From positions 26,557,201-26,621,200 of the forward strand of contig CP099846.1 of NCBI GenBank assembly GCA_030062745.1: DNA of 64,000 nucleotides. The letters run 5' to 3'. Made by a program: the position numbers and the translations under genes. This DNA is from Capitulum mitella. Its lineage: Eukaryota > Arthropoda > Thecostraca > Pollicipedomorpha > Pollicipedidae. Below the pieces are notes generated by a model, which worked only from the letters and a program-made list of their open reading frames with translations, searched no databases and was not told the origin of the DNA. Shown here one piece after another: positions 46,801 through 58,125 of this stretch (positions are counted from its first letter, which is position 1; every line of letters starts with the position of its first letter).

Positions 46801-48246
46801 TGATTTCGGCATGCGGTGCCCTTCCGTTGCCAGGAAAATGTTGCCGTCGGTCTCCATGGCAACCGGTAGAGGCCGCCGGCGTATGCCGTAAATAGCTCTT
46901 CGTGGTCTGTCTTTGTGAGCAGCTGCATCATGAACCTTACCGCGTGGACACCGGAGTGTGTAGAAGTTAGAGTTCACTAGACCTGGAATGTGACTCACAT
47001 GGAATGAGTTAACCAAACTTTTGTAACTTACGCCGGTTCCGTTGCGTTGTCTTTCGCATACGTGCTCACACAGTTTAGCGTAGCTCGTACCTTTTTCGTC
47101 CATGCAATTTGTGCCGTGTCATTTTGCGAGCGTTTTATCCGTGCCATGCAATCATTTTCTTGTCGATTGTCTTTTATGGTTTAGCTGAACACCGGCTGAC
47201 GACGTGGCGGCCTGTTCTCCGCCGTTCCGCAGACACACGCGTACTGTGACAACCCGGACATAGTGCTGTGCGGCAACAAGGCCGACCTCGAGGGGCGGGT
47301 CATCACCGAGGAGCGCGCCAAGGAGATGGCCGACAAGCACGGGTCAGTCCGGCCGCCGGCCGTTCCTGTGACGTGGCGGTCCTGTCAGGTGGCGGCGACG
47401 GGCGAGGTGCCGCGGCACGCTCCTGGGAGTTGTCGCCTCGGAGTCGTTGCCTTGCGTTGGCCGTCCCGGGCAGGCCATGGGCGGCGCAGAATCGTGTGGT
47501 TTTGGGCGGTCGAATTGTGGTGTTCCCTTATCGGGTAGTTGTCGAAAGTTGAAATCGAGCTTGCCGTGCTGGTGTCGAAGTTTTGTTGGGCTGTCGTCGG
47601 ACGCTCGCCAAATAGTGCCAGATCAAAAGTCCGCCGAATGTCCACCGAAATGCCCCGGTTTTCATATTTAATGAAACTATTTGGTCTTCATTCATTCTTA
47701 ATCGCGCGACCTGCCGGGAGCTGCCGTCCGGATGTATGGCATGCGTGCGAATCACGTCGTCAATGGCACTGCGTTTCCTGACCTATGAATACCTTGATCA
47801 AGGTCTTCACGGTCACGGGCGCCCCAGGGCCGAGGCCAGTGGTGGCGCCATCGGAGATGGGGGAGCAGCGGTGGCAACTGCCCCCTCGAACCCCCAGCCC
47901 GGGAAAATTTAGCATTTTCGGCGACTCCTGTGCGTGGTAGGGAAGGAATCGCAAATGTCGTTTGCCGCGCCGTCCCGAGTACGTGACGCCGCCATTAGCC
48001 AGGGCGCGAGCGGCGACCAGGGCCCTGACCGGTAACGCCGCTGACGGCAGGCTGCCCTACATCGAGACGTCGGCGGCGACGGGGCAGAACGTGCGCGTCG
48101 CCGTCGACATGCTGCTGGACGCCGTGATGCGGCGCATGGAGCAGGCGGTCGACCAGTCGACGCTGCCGGGCCGGCGCGGCCGGCCGGCGCCCGACGTCGC
48201 CCACATGCAGCTGACGCCCGACGACGAGTCCAAGTGCGGCTGCTGA
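43639..48246 (+). CDS. Rab27: Rab27 small GTPase, complete gene
   Basis: Rab27 is a geranylgeranylated GTPase that docks secretory granules, melanosome-like organelles and exosome-bearing endosomes through synaptotagmin-like (Slp) and Slac2 effectors. Five coding exons join in phase: 43639-43809, 44304-44392, 45244-45358, 47233-47342 and 48051-48246, giving 226 residues (human Rab27A has 221). Visible motifs are GDSGVGKT (P-loop), VGIDFREKR (switch I), [20 protein letters not shown] (switch II), NKAD, ETSA and a C-terminal CGC for double prenylation. The VYRS-like insert between switch I and [12 protein letters not shown] is diagnostic of Rab27 rather than Rab3 or Rab8. The exon carrying the ATG follows a CCCTGCAG acceptor at 43630, so a non-coding 5' exon exists; the start context is GCCATGG. 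It converges with WDR37 downstream. No frame defects were seen. Confidence 0.97.
44304..44392 (+). CDS. Rab27: Rab27 coding exon 2
   Basis: Encodes the Rab27-specific insert [16 protein letters not shown] and [13 protein letters not shown]. Phase 0 to phase 2. Confidence 0.97.
45244..45358 (+). CDS. Rab27: Rab27 coding exon 3
   Basis: Encodes [20 protein letters not shown] and [19 protein letters not shown]. Donor GTTAGC; phase 2 to phase 0. Confidence 0.97.
45607..46351. mobile_element. Possible non-autonomous hAT-like element in Rab27 intron 3
   Basis: The right edge reads, on the minus strand, TAGGGATGCACCGGATATCC, a hAT-type terminal pattern, followed by subterminal TATCCGGCCGGATA repeats (46255-46340). 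A weaker inverted match (GGGATGCCGGATAT) lies at 45608. The interior is AT-rich and CpG-poor with no transposase. Target duplications were not verified. Confidence 0.4.
47233..47342 (+). CDS. Rab27: Rab27 coding exon 4
   Basis: Encodes [20 protein letters not shown] and [17 protein letters not shown] with the NKxD guanine-specificity motif. Phase 0 to phase 2. Confidence 0.97.
48051..48246 (+). CDS. Rab27: Rab27 last coding exon (5)
   Basis: Encodes [20 protein letters not shown] and a tail ending DDESKCGC before TGA. Contains the G5 ETSA motif and the CGC prenylation signal. Confidence 0.97.
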
Positions 48247-50532
48247 TGACGTCACGCGGCGGGCGGCGGCGCCGCGCCGCGCCGGCGGGGGCGCGTCGTC
48301 GTCGGCGTCGGCGTCGGCAGCAGCAGGTGCGGCGACGCCGAGTGCCATGGCCGCCGCCGCTGGCCGGTGCCTAGCAGCGACCTCGCTCTAATTAGCGTCC
48401 AGTTGATTTGCCCCGAGGCGGCCGCCGGCGAGTGTGCGGCCGCTGCCGCCGGCGGCCCCGGGCCATGATCACGCGCCATGATCACACTCGTCCCGGCGGA
48501 CAGAGACGGGATCGACCGTGATGGGAATCGCTGTCCGCCGCTGTACCTGTCGACCGCTTCGTGCGCCGCTGCGAGCTGTCTGCCCGACCAGCGGCGGTTA
48601 TCTTCTGCGAGCACGTGCTGTTGGTGAGAGGATTTTCTTGGGTGTTTCTTCGGGCGATTTGAGCAGATGCGTTATATACAGCTGTGGCTGCGGGGTGCTA
48701 TGCGTACTGCCAGTGTCGGAACGCTTATTGTTTATGTCTTCCGTGAATGGTATGAAATGAATACCAGATTTGACCTGAACTTTGTTTGACTTACTCGCAG
48801 AACCCCGTTGGCCGTTGTCACGAGGATCTGCAATGTTGTCGTACTGCGTTAAGGCGAGACGCCTTGTCGCGCGTTCTTAACCACTTCCAATGTTAGGCGT
48901 CTGATTCACCCTACCATTTTCAGCGTGAAGTTCTGGTAAATCACGCTTCACAAGCGTCTACTGGTAGAGCATCGGAAGCAGCATGAAAACCAATGTTTAT
49001 TGGGTCCTGCAGACACGATTTACCGACTTACGGCCGAGTCCGTGCTCCTCAACTGCTCAGCGATTTTCAGAGGAATCTGCGAAGGCCATACAGTCTCGAA
49101 CGCAATGCGAATCCATGGTGTTTTCCCTAGTTTGCGTTTCTCAGGAACTTCGTAGGGGACCGTATTAATTCTGTTAAACTGGTGAGTGAAAATCGACTTG
49201 CACCGTTCCTTTACCAGTTATAAAATCAAGCGACGTCTCACGTTTTCCGAATCTGTCCAGAGCACTGGCAGTTTGCCAAACAGGAAGCTACATTTACATG
49301 ACACCATATCAAGCATGTCAAGGTGCTTGCTGTACAGATAAGTTGCTGTATGCTGTATGCTGTATATATGCTGTACTAGGACCATAAGTGAACTCCAGGA
49401 TCGAACTTGCCGCCGGAAACATGGTAGTGTTTACACGACGAAAACTGAAATCATAGTTCACTGGTCGCTCTCAAAACGACCACCAGGTATGTGCATAGCG
49501 CACTGCCGGGCTCATGATTCGTCCGGTGGAGAGCAATACAAAACAGCCGTCTTTGCGACGTTTCTCCACAACGATCGGCTTCTTGGGACTCGCTGGCTGA
49601 GCACAGAAGCGGCCGCGTCCCGACTCCAAAGGCGCCGCTGTGACGAGAAAAGCTGTGTATTCGCGTACATACCTAATACACTGGCCGCCCTTCCGACAGC
49701 TGAGAGCCGCGCCTGGCTGGCGAGCCGACCGGAGGACCCACGCAGACCACAATCACAAACTGACTGTCTGCCGTCCGTCTGCCAGACGGCGCGGACCGAC
49801 CGGCGCCGCTACACACCGACCACACGCACAGACAGACGGCCGCTGCACACCGACCGGCTAGTACAGAGCAGACGGCCACCTGACGACGGCCTGACGACGG
49901 GCACACGAGCGTCACGCGCCGCCGGCCGGTGCGACCGCCGCTCGCCAGCAGTACATCCTGGCAGTGCACCACACGCCGGCCGTCCGCACGGGCACGGCCC
50001 GGCACACTGACGTGCCGCCCAGCAGGGTTCGGTACACCGCCAGCGCCCGCCGGGGTGGGCGTGGCACGCCGGTGCCCGGCGAAAGTCTACATCACACGTA
50101 CCGTCACGTACAGACTACGCGCTGCCGCCGACCGCGCGGCATCAGATCACTGGACCGGCCGTGACCGGGTGCTGTATACTTGTGTGTCCGTCGCACGCGT
50201 TTCGATGCGGCGACCGTTTTCGCGAAGTGCCGCCAGCCTCTTCGGCGGCCGACAGGCCGGCCGGCCGGTCCTTCACGCCGTCACGACGCGGCCTGCCCGC
50301 GCACTCGAGGACGCGCGACGCGCCACGTCGGCGACAAAAAAGCGAAGCCGGCTCCCGCGCGCGAGCGGCCGCGCGCGGCGAGCCAACCGACGGCAACTGA
50401 AAGGGTGAGGGTAGCCGATCGCGTCGCGCGGGGGCCGCCGCCTGCCAGCCGGCGGCGGCCCGGCCGGGCGCCCGGCGGCCGCCGGCGCGCTACCTGAGAG
50501 AGCCGCCGGCGCCCGCGGCCGCCCGCCGCTGA
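48247..50532. other. Convergent 3' region between Rab27 and WDR37
   Basis: Holds both 3' UTRs. GC-rich near each stop codon and ordinary between. TTTATT at 48996-49001 could be a WDR37 AATAAA signal. The 49700-50530 stretch is CpG- and GC-rich with long spurious ORFs. Confidence 0.45.
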
Positions 50533-50667
50533 CTAGTCCTTGCTGTCTTTCGGAGGCGTGATCAGCCAGCCGATGGCGACGTTGTCGAAGCCGCTGCTGA
50601 ACAGGTTCGGCCGGCCGGACGAGGTGTCGTCGCTCCAGGTGACGGAGCAGACCATGCGCCGGTGGCC
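50533..50667 (-). CDS. WDR37: WDR37 last coding exon (9)
   Basis: Encodes [31 protein letters not shown] and a terminal TPPKDSKD before TAG. Confidence 0.97.
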   Translation of the reverse strand, partial: GHRRMVCSVTWSDDTSSGRPNLFSSGFDNVAIGWLITPPKDSKD

Positions 50668-52023
50668 CTGCGCGGGGCCGGCGTCGGTTAACGGCCGGCG
50701 GCGTACACCACTGAGTGAACGCGGCGACCACGGCATGCATGCGAACTTTGTACTGGTTTCAACCGTCAATCATAAGTGCCCATGGACGTATATGACTTAT
50801 ACACGTATTTCACCTGGACGCTATCTCCCACTTTTCTACACGTATGTCTTATACCAAGGATGTCTGATCTCAAACAATCCTACATACACGTTTTCATGTA
50901 CACACAAAAACAAGCGAAATACCTAAACAACCCACTCCAAACTCTGAAAACGACAAACGGCCAGTCCACCACCACGACACACAAACACCCAGCGCAGCCT
51001 GTCGCACCCGATGCGTCATCCCTCCCACACCGCTCCCCGCCCCGACCGCCCACTCCCGCGCCGCCGCCGACTCACCAGCCGGTTGGAGCGCGGTAGGCGC
51101 GCGATCCGTTGGCCGCTCAGGTCGTACAGGCGGATGTGCCGGTTGTCGAACGGCAGCGCGATCACGTTGGCCGACGACACGTCCAGCCGGTTGATGGCCG
51201 CGTCGCCGCGGATGGTGGCCAGCGGCGAGCGCATGTTCTTCAGGTCCCAGACCTTGCAGGTGCGGTCGTCGCTGCCGGAGACCACCTTGTCCTCGCGGCT
51301 GAACACGGCCGACGTCACCGTCCTGCCGGGGGGCCGGCCGCGTCAGCTGACGGCCGCGTCAGTCACGCCGGCTGATGGCCAGCTGAGCAATCCCAGCCGC
51401 GCCGGTTGTGTCGGTTAGACCTCATGTTGGTCAGCTTAACTGGCTTCAACAGATGAAGTCCACAGAATGGTAGCGTTGTCCGGTTTCGTTATTCCGAGCA
51501 TTTCAAACATGACGGGAACCACAACAAAACCGACACAAATCAACCACCTTGCCTTGTCGGCCATGAACCGGGTCAGGTCTCAAATCAAGAAATGGGACAT
51601 CAGGAAATCGGACCATATATTTTCACGACGCACAAAGCCTATGACCCATCACAGCGAAGTACTGGTGGCTATTTCCCATCAACAGTGCGTGACGAAAACC
51701 ATGGATCCCAGCCAACGGACAGCCGTCCTACTTAGACAAATGTTTGGTTACATCGATTAAACTATGCCGCTCGCCAGACACGAGTACTACCGTTCTGTCT
51801 CTGGAACGAGCTCTGGAAAGCTCCGATCCGATTCCTACAGTCTCTAGACATTTCGGCTTGTTGCGTTGCAACACCTGTTTGCAGACTTCCACATGAAAAT
51901 GTCCGGCCGAAAGCATGTCTGCATATGACTGATGTATTGTGATATTTTGCTACTTCAGAGGTACATTTTTTTTTACACTTACATACATATAGTACATGTA
52001 TACATTAAATATGTAAATATACT

Positions 52024-52080
<57 letters not shown>

Positions 52081-52158
52081 TATAACACACACACGCATAT
52101 ATCACTTACAAATCTCCTGCGGGATTTGTAAGATTCCTGGATTCCTGCCGGATCGTAC

Positions 52159-52213
<55 letters not shown>

Positions 52214-55200
52214 AAATCATCCAACTGCAATGGTTGCTATAGTCTGCGGATGTACGTGTACGCAATAAACGAAAACAATTTTTTATCTTCGAGGAGCTGT
52301 CGATGTCTTACCACGGGTTGACTATTACCAACACGTGTCTCCTGTTGCACCCTGTACATGACAAGTTTAGGTACTGTGACAAAGCAACCGCAAGCATTTG
52401 AGCGCTAGGTTTATGACAGAACTGAAACTGCCCGACTGCGCAGATTATTCCTCACCGCCAAATTGCATTCCGCAGTTACACTGGTATCGTAACTTATATT
52501 ATCCACACTCGCGAGAAACACGGGCTGTGCTACAGAATTAGTCCGGAATGAAGTCAGCTCACTGGCCGACCACGACCCAACCACCCAAGTGTTCCTAACT
52601 GTGGAGTAATTTCGCCCCAGGCACCGGACCAGACGACGCTGAAGGATGTTGATCATACCGTGCAAACCCCGACAGGGCCGCCCCGCGATCGGCTGATCCC
52701 CACAGCCTCGGACCGAATACACGTGCCAGTTCTGAGGCGAGATAAACGAGCAATCCCTTTCAAAAAGGACGTACCGCCTGCGCTATGGTGTGATACCCGC
52801 AAGAAATTTGTAAGTGATGGCAAGTACAAATAGCCACAGTCCAGAAGCTAATGCCAAGCCTAGGTAACGTTCCGGGAAACCGCTGAACTCACAACCGCGA
52901 CGAAATCCCCGCGCCCTCTGTTGGCAAGGGAGTGAACTATACACTGAGGAAACGAGGGCTGACCGATCGCCGCCGCTAGAGGGGCGACGGCGCCGGCCAC
53001 AGAAGGAACATTACGGCAAATACCTCCATCGCAGTGAGACGGGCCAATGCACTCCGTCCGTAGCCCGAGAGTAACATAAAACCGACACATACTTTCCAGG
53101 GAAGAGTCGACGAATGACCAACCTGGGAAACACTCGTCAGGCAGGGCATCCCAATCCAGTGCCGAAGCGTCGATCAAACGCGTACCTCCACAGCGAATCG
53201 TGCCGGCGTCAGACGAGCACCGATCCCGGCTAAAGCTCTCCGGGACAGCGGCCTGCCGCGCCTGGCCGGCGCCGGACTTACTCGGTGTGGCCCTGGAAGA
53301 CGGAGACGCACGGAATCGGCTCGCGGAAGTCCCACAGCCGGAACGTGGTGTCCTTGCTGGAGGTGACGACGAACTTGTGGTGCGGGTGGGCCGACACGTG
53401 CGTCAGCTCCTGGTCGTGGCCGGCCAGCGTGTTCAGGCTCTCGCCGGTGGTGACGTCGAACAGCTGGGCCGTGCGGTCCCACGAGGCGGTCACCACCTGA
53501 AAACGACGCACAGGTGCAACGCGGTCCTCAACTGATACTCGTGCAGCAGTCGTCGCCTGCTGCGGCACAGTGATCAGCTGATGTAGCACAGTCGCCGCCT
53601 GACGAGGTACAGTCAGCACGTGATACATCAGTCACTGCTATATACACAAGTGACTGTCTGACCCAGCACAATCAAGGCACAACACAGCCGACATCACCAC
53701 GGTCTCAATGTAATCGCATCAACCAGAGGATCACTAGTTGGTGTGGCAACAGAATCAGCAAATAATAAGTCCGATTCACGCCTGCCCACGACTACATTTA
53801 AGGGAGTCACGTACCTGGTCGCTGGGGGATGGGGGGAGGGGAAGACCATACTCATGACCAAAGGCCAAAACCAGGGAAACCTAACAGGAAAGGCAGCACG
53901 CACGTTCAATACAGGAAAGGTTTCCGGCCAACACAAGGTAAGGCTTCCACACAACCTATAACGACAGCCCACACCATCACTCCTCCTCTAGACCAGGAAC
54001 CCTACAGTACGCCACATTCTGCAATTCCTACAGTTCGAAACACGAACAGCACATGTCTTCAGGACTGGATGAGTCAGGACGTCCTAGAACCGAAATGTTC
54101 AGTCAAATATTCATACATATATTTCATGCGCGAAACCCAACTTGTTGCAGGATAAAGGACGCTGGTTTTACACCACTACCTTTTAGGCCAATTTTAGACC
54201 AATTTCTAGACTATTTGGACCAAGACCATTTTTGGCTTTAGAGCAGCCCGAGCGCGGGCCGGCGGCCGGTCGGCGCGGGGTGACGGTACCTGTTCGGCGC
54301 CGGCCAGCCAGTCGGCAGCGATGACGACGCCCGAGTGGCCGGTCAGCTCCAGGATCGGCGTCCGCAGCACGTTACTGCCGTCGGCCGGGCCGAGATCCAT
54401 CGGGTCGTACAGTTCGGCCGGGTCCACTTCCTCCTCCGAGGACATCGCCCTCTGCTGGACACAGACAACACTGTGTAACCCTCTGCTGGATGCGGATGCA
54501 CTGTGTAACCCTTCGCTGGACATGAATACAGTGTGCAGTCCTCTGCTGGAGACGGACAGTCTATAAGACGGGAGAGCGCTCTCTGCTGAACAAGGACAGA
54601 CTGTAGGATTAAAGGAGAGTCCATCTCCGCACAGGAGTGCGTCCTCTACAGTGATACAAAAAGGGATACGGACATCCCACTGGAGACAATATCCCCAATG
54701 GGATAACCAAAGCTAAAGAAATGGAAGGCAACTGTGCATCTAAAACACGATGACCTTCGGCCAGGTGACAGCAACCGCTCATTCGCCCACACTTAACCAC
54801 TCAGCCACATCATGCGACCTCCAAAGAGAGATCAGGACCCATCAATTGACATCCCTAAAATCACAAAATCACAAACCACCCGGCCCGGGGAAACTACCCG
54901 CCGGGCAGTTTCCCCAGGCCGGCCGGTGCACGCGCTTCGCTCACCCCGGCGTCCATGTTGACGACCGCCTGCCAGACGTGGGCCGTCTGGTCGCCGGAGC
55001 CGGTCAGCACCAGGTCGCGGCTCGGATGGAAACGCACCGAGTTGACGGAGCCCTCGTGGCCGGCGTACTGCAGCAGGCAGCGGCCCGTGTCGACCGACCA
55101 CACGCAGGCCGTGTGGTCTGGCCGGCACGGCCACACGGTCAGACGGCCCGGCGGAGCAGCGTCGCACGCGCGGACATGGAGACGGACAGCGAATGGCGCT

Positions 55201-57750
55201 CACTGCGCGACGTCGGCCGGAACGCGACGTGAGTTCCGCAAGACCAACATGAAACGCTGCAGCACTGGCAGTCAGGACAGACGCACTGACAGACAACTCG
55301 GCATTTTGCCGTGAGCCACGCATGACGCAGAATCCTGATCGTCGTCGTCCACTCGGGCATGAATAGTTCGAGAGCAGCCCTATGCCCCAGCGGCCCCAAC
55401 AGTCAACCCCTTTCCCTCTCCCAAGCACTCTCTGTGAGTCCATCACCCGATAACACTCCTCCCCCCCCGCGGTCCCGGCCGCCCTCCAGGCCGATGGGCG
55501 CCGCCGCCTGGCCCAGAACTGACCGGCAGACGCGGTGCCGAGCACGTTCTGGCCGGGCCGACCGGCCGACACCTCCCAGACGCCGTCCTTGTGGCCGCGG
55601 TACTCGCGCACCAGCGCGCACACCGCCGTCGCCGCCTTGAAGCTCGAGACGATCTTGCTCGTCTGCTGCTTCAGCTTGTAGGCCGGCTTCAGCTTCTGAG
55701 CGGCGTGCGACATCACTGCGGGCGGGGGCGGCCGTCAGGGCGACGTCAACAAGGCAACGCCAGAGCCACGATGAGACCTATACCTGTGGCTGGGCCAGCC
55801 CGGCACGGGACGGGTGCAATACAGCCGGACTGGGGACAGAACAGTGGAGGCGACGTCATCGCGGTCGCAGAAGACGTCACAGCTCGTCACTCTGCTATAT
55901 CAGAAGGTTGATGACGTTGGCCGGATGGCACTAATGCAAGGGACAATCAGCTCATTCATGCCCAATGATCGGCCACACCGTGCCTCAGTTACCCAACATG
56001 ACAACTGGACGCATCCACGAATTTCGTCGCGACGCACTGAAAGCAGTGCATCAAAGTATACTGAAAGCCTTGCCAAACAATCTTGAGACAGCGTTGGTTA
56101 AGGGATCGCACAAAATAATGCCCATCATTTCAAAACGAAGAAAAAACTGTATCCCCAGTATCCCACAGACACTGAAAACAAAAGCGAACGAAGGAAAACG
56201 ACAATATCGGCCCAAAAGGCCGACATCGTCTGTGTTACCGTTGTACATCACGAAGGGTCGGGAAGGAGAAATGTCCATGACGGAGTGCGGGGACTCGATG
56301 CTCAGAGGAGAGGCTGTCGGGGTGTAGGACAGTCTTTGGACGTCTGGAATGGCAGACTGTGTTAGAGCAGAGACCCACGGATGAGAAAAACACCACAGGC
56401 AACCGCGACAATACACGGACAAACACTGGCAAAATAACGCCTTTCGTAGGAGACGGACAAAAAGGCCAAGGCTGTCAGAGAGGACCCTCCAACGGCCATT
56501 AACTGATCATCCTCCCTCGACAGGCCACGCAGGGCCTGCGCGGCTGCGACGCCCTCACGTTTCTGTTTGCTTTTGACGGCGCCGTCCGTGTCCTCGCATC
56601 TGTCGCCGGTATCACGGTCCGGCTTCTCTTGGTGAAGCTCCAGCTCTTTGTGAACTGAAATGGGCCAATCTGTTACCTGTCGTCACCAACCAAGATCTTT
56701 TCAATGCCAATGCCGATGCCGATGCTATCACCGATGTTCCAGCGGTGCGCGACTCAATGTGAAAATATCGATCAGTATATACAGTCTCTACCAGGCGTCA
56801 TCATACAAAACCCCGTAATACAAACGCCAATGACAAATCAATATTTATGCCGTACTTCAGCATTTGAAACGCCTGACAGGGATTCAGTACAAAGTTCAAT
56901 CGGCCTTGATTTAAAGCAGCTGGGAAAAAACGCCGTACTTACGGGCAGCATTTTCTGTACACACAGTTTCAAACTCCTTTTCGATTTGAAAGAACAACTC
57001 GTTTAGGCGAGACCTGAAAAGTACAAAAGTGCCTCGGACGGGGTTCGTACATCAAAATGACATCGCGTGGTGACAGCGCACAAACCACCAGCACGACATG
57101 GAGCCAGCTGCGACTTCCCGACACTCTAAAACTAGTGATAACTTTGCCCGATATTCGAGCGCATTCCATTTCCAATCCCCGAACAATGTTCATAATACAG
57201 CTGGCAAACGGCGACTGCGATTCGATCTAGGTCACAGCATCTTCCTAGACGGACGTCGTAGTCATTGCTGTCTTTAAAGCGGTTTCCCCAGTGGCCGGCC
57301 CATTTGTCCCGACCCAGCGACGTTCCACATCCATACCGACGCCAACCGTCCCGGAGTCGCCGCTCTGGGCAGACCAGCTCCCGCACCACCGGCCGGGCAG
57401 CCGCCGGCGGGTACCGCCCCGCGGGAAGTCAGCCGGAGGTCTTGGCCGCTCGCAGCAGCGAGGGCCGCAGACTGGCCGGCGGGAGACACCGCCCGGCGGG
57501 AGACACCGCCGCAGACTGGCCGGCGGGAACAGGCGCCGGAGATCCTGCCCCGATGGGAGAGAGCCGGAGCGGCGCTCACCTGAGCCGAGGGCGGCAGCGT
57601 CGACTGCTCCGAGTCGGCGTCGGCGCGCGCGCCGTGGCTGCCGCTGACGGCCGGCTCCGGCTCGTGGTGGCGCATGCGCGGCATGGAGATCTTGAGCGAG
57701 CGAGGCGTCTTGTTGCCGGGGCCGGCGGCGTGCGGCAGCTCCAGCGGCAT
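50533..57750 (-). CDS. WDR37: WD repeat-containing protein 37 (WDR37), complete gene
   Basis: WDR37 is a conserved seven-WD40-type beta-propeller protein; in vertebrates it partners PACS1/PACS2. Nine coding exons: 57750-57580, 57013-56943, 56654-56559, 55715-55524, 55117-54945, 54451-54290, 53496-53282, 51322-51076 and 50667-50533. These give about 486 residues (human 494). In order: N-terminal [20 protein letters not shown], a coiled-coil-like [20 protein letters not shown], the family motif [14 protein letters not shown], then WD repeats with [103 protein letters not shown] and [14 protein letters not shown]. All joins are in phase except exon 1 to exon 2, which is off by one base. Removing one base from the CCC run at 57589-57591 would give an LPP..R.RL match to the family. 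Minisatellites lie beside exons 1, 6 and perhaps 7. Confidence 0.96.
51076..51322 (-). CDS. WDR37: WDR37 coding exon 8
   Basis: Encodes [40 protein letters not shown] and [18 protein letters not shown]. Phase 2 to phase 0. Confidence 0.98.
52026..52210. repeat. Two (AT)n tracts flanking a hairpin in WDR37 intron 7
   Basis: AT dinucleotide runs of about 45 bp each lie at 52026-52073 and 52163-52210. Between them are CA repeats and a perfect 10-bp stem, CTTACAAATC/GATTTGTAAG, at about 52106-52133. Confidence 0.9.
53282..53496 (-). CDS. WDR37: WDR37 coding exon 7
   Basis: Encodes [47 protein letters not shown] and VFQGHTE. Phase 0 to phase 2. Degenerate units of about 39 bp occupy part of the upstream intron (53520-53640). 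Confidence 0.97.
54290..54451 (-). CDS. WDR37: WDR37 coding exon 6
   Basis: Encodes an acidic insert ([18 protein letters not shown]), then [20 protein letters not shown]. The acceptor TCCAGCAG|AGG is itself a copy of a tandem repeat unit lying upstream. Confidence 0.93.
54449..54608. repeat. Minisatellite (about 31-36 bp) that includes the WDR37 exon 6 splice acceptor
   Basis: About five degenerate units share CTCTGCTGGA and ACTGTGTAACCC on the plus strand. On the gene strand each begins TCCAGCAGAGGGTTACACAG, so near-copies of the acceptor TCCAGCAG|AGG occur two or three times upstream of the real one. Confidence 0.8.
54945..55117 (-). CDS. WDR37: WDR37 coding exon 5
   Basis: Encodes [36 protein letters not shown] and [10 protein letters not shown]. 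Phase 1 to phase 0. Confidence 0.97.
55524..55715 (-). CDS. WDR37: WDR37 coding exon 4
   Basis: Encodes [40 protein letters not shown] and VWEVS. The first WD repeat begins here. Phase 1 at both ends. Confidence 0.96.
56559..56654 (-). CDS. WDR37: WDR37 coding exon 3
   Basis: Encodes [20 protein letters not shown] and a Lys/Gln-rich end. Phase 1 at both ends; donor AAAC|GTGAGG. Confidence 0.88.
56943..57013 (-). CDS. WDR37: WDR37 coding exon 2
   Basis: Encodes [20 protein letters not shown] and NAA; this LF-QIE-EFE segment is characteristic of the WDR37 N-terminus. TTTTCAG acceptor, GTAAGT donor. Confidence 0.93.
57580..57750 (-). CDS. WDR37: WDR37 coding exon 1
   Basis: Starts [10 protein letters not shown] and ends at CAG|GTGAGC in phase 0, whereas exon 2 needs phase 2. 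The mismatch implies one surplus base in this exon, or an unseen splice choice. The ATG follows a minisatellite by about 30 bp. Confidence 0.82.
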
Positions 57751-57777
57751 GGCGGCGGCGCCGGCCGACTCACCCGG

Positions 57778-58125
57778 GTCACAGCTGGAACCGCAAACAC
57801 GCCGTCAATAGGCACAGCTGGCACCACAAACGCACAGTCAGGCAGCACAGCTGGTGCCACAAACACAGCTCAGGTGTCACAGCTGGCACCACAAACACAC
57901 AGTCAGGCAGCACAGCTGGTGCCACAAACACAGCTCAGGTATCACAGCTGGCAGCACAAACACATGGTCAGGCATCACAGCCGATGCCACAAATACATGG
58001 TCAGGTGTCACAGCTGGCTTCATTAACACATAGCAAGGTAACATGGCTGACACCACAAACACACAGTTAGGCGTCACAGCCGGCACCACATAGTCCTGAG
58101 TCACAGCTGATTCCACAAACACAGC
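57778..58125. repeat. Minisatellite of about 31 bp upstream of the WDR37 start codon
   Basis: About eleven copies share CACAGCTGGCACCACAAACA and a GTCAGG tail. Units nearest the gene are most alike, and those towards 58125 diverge. It forms the left edge of CpG-depleted domain 4. Confidence 0.9.

Noticed and set aside
50176..50500. Extra WDR37 exon or antisense gene in the GC-rich tract below 50533
   Set aside because: The WDR37 stop at 50533 matches the family's C-terminus. ORFs here are Arg/Ala-rich composition artefacts.
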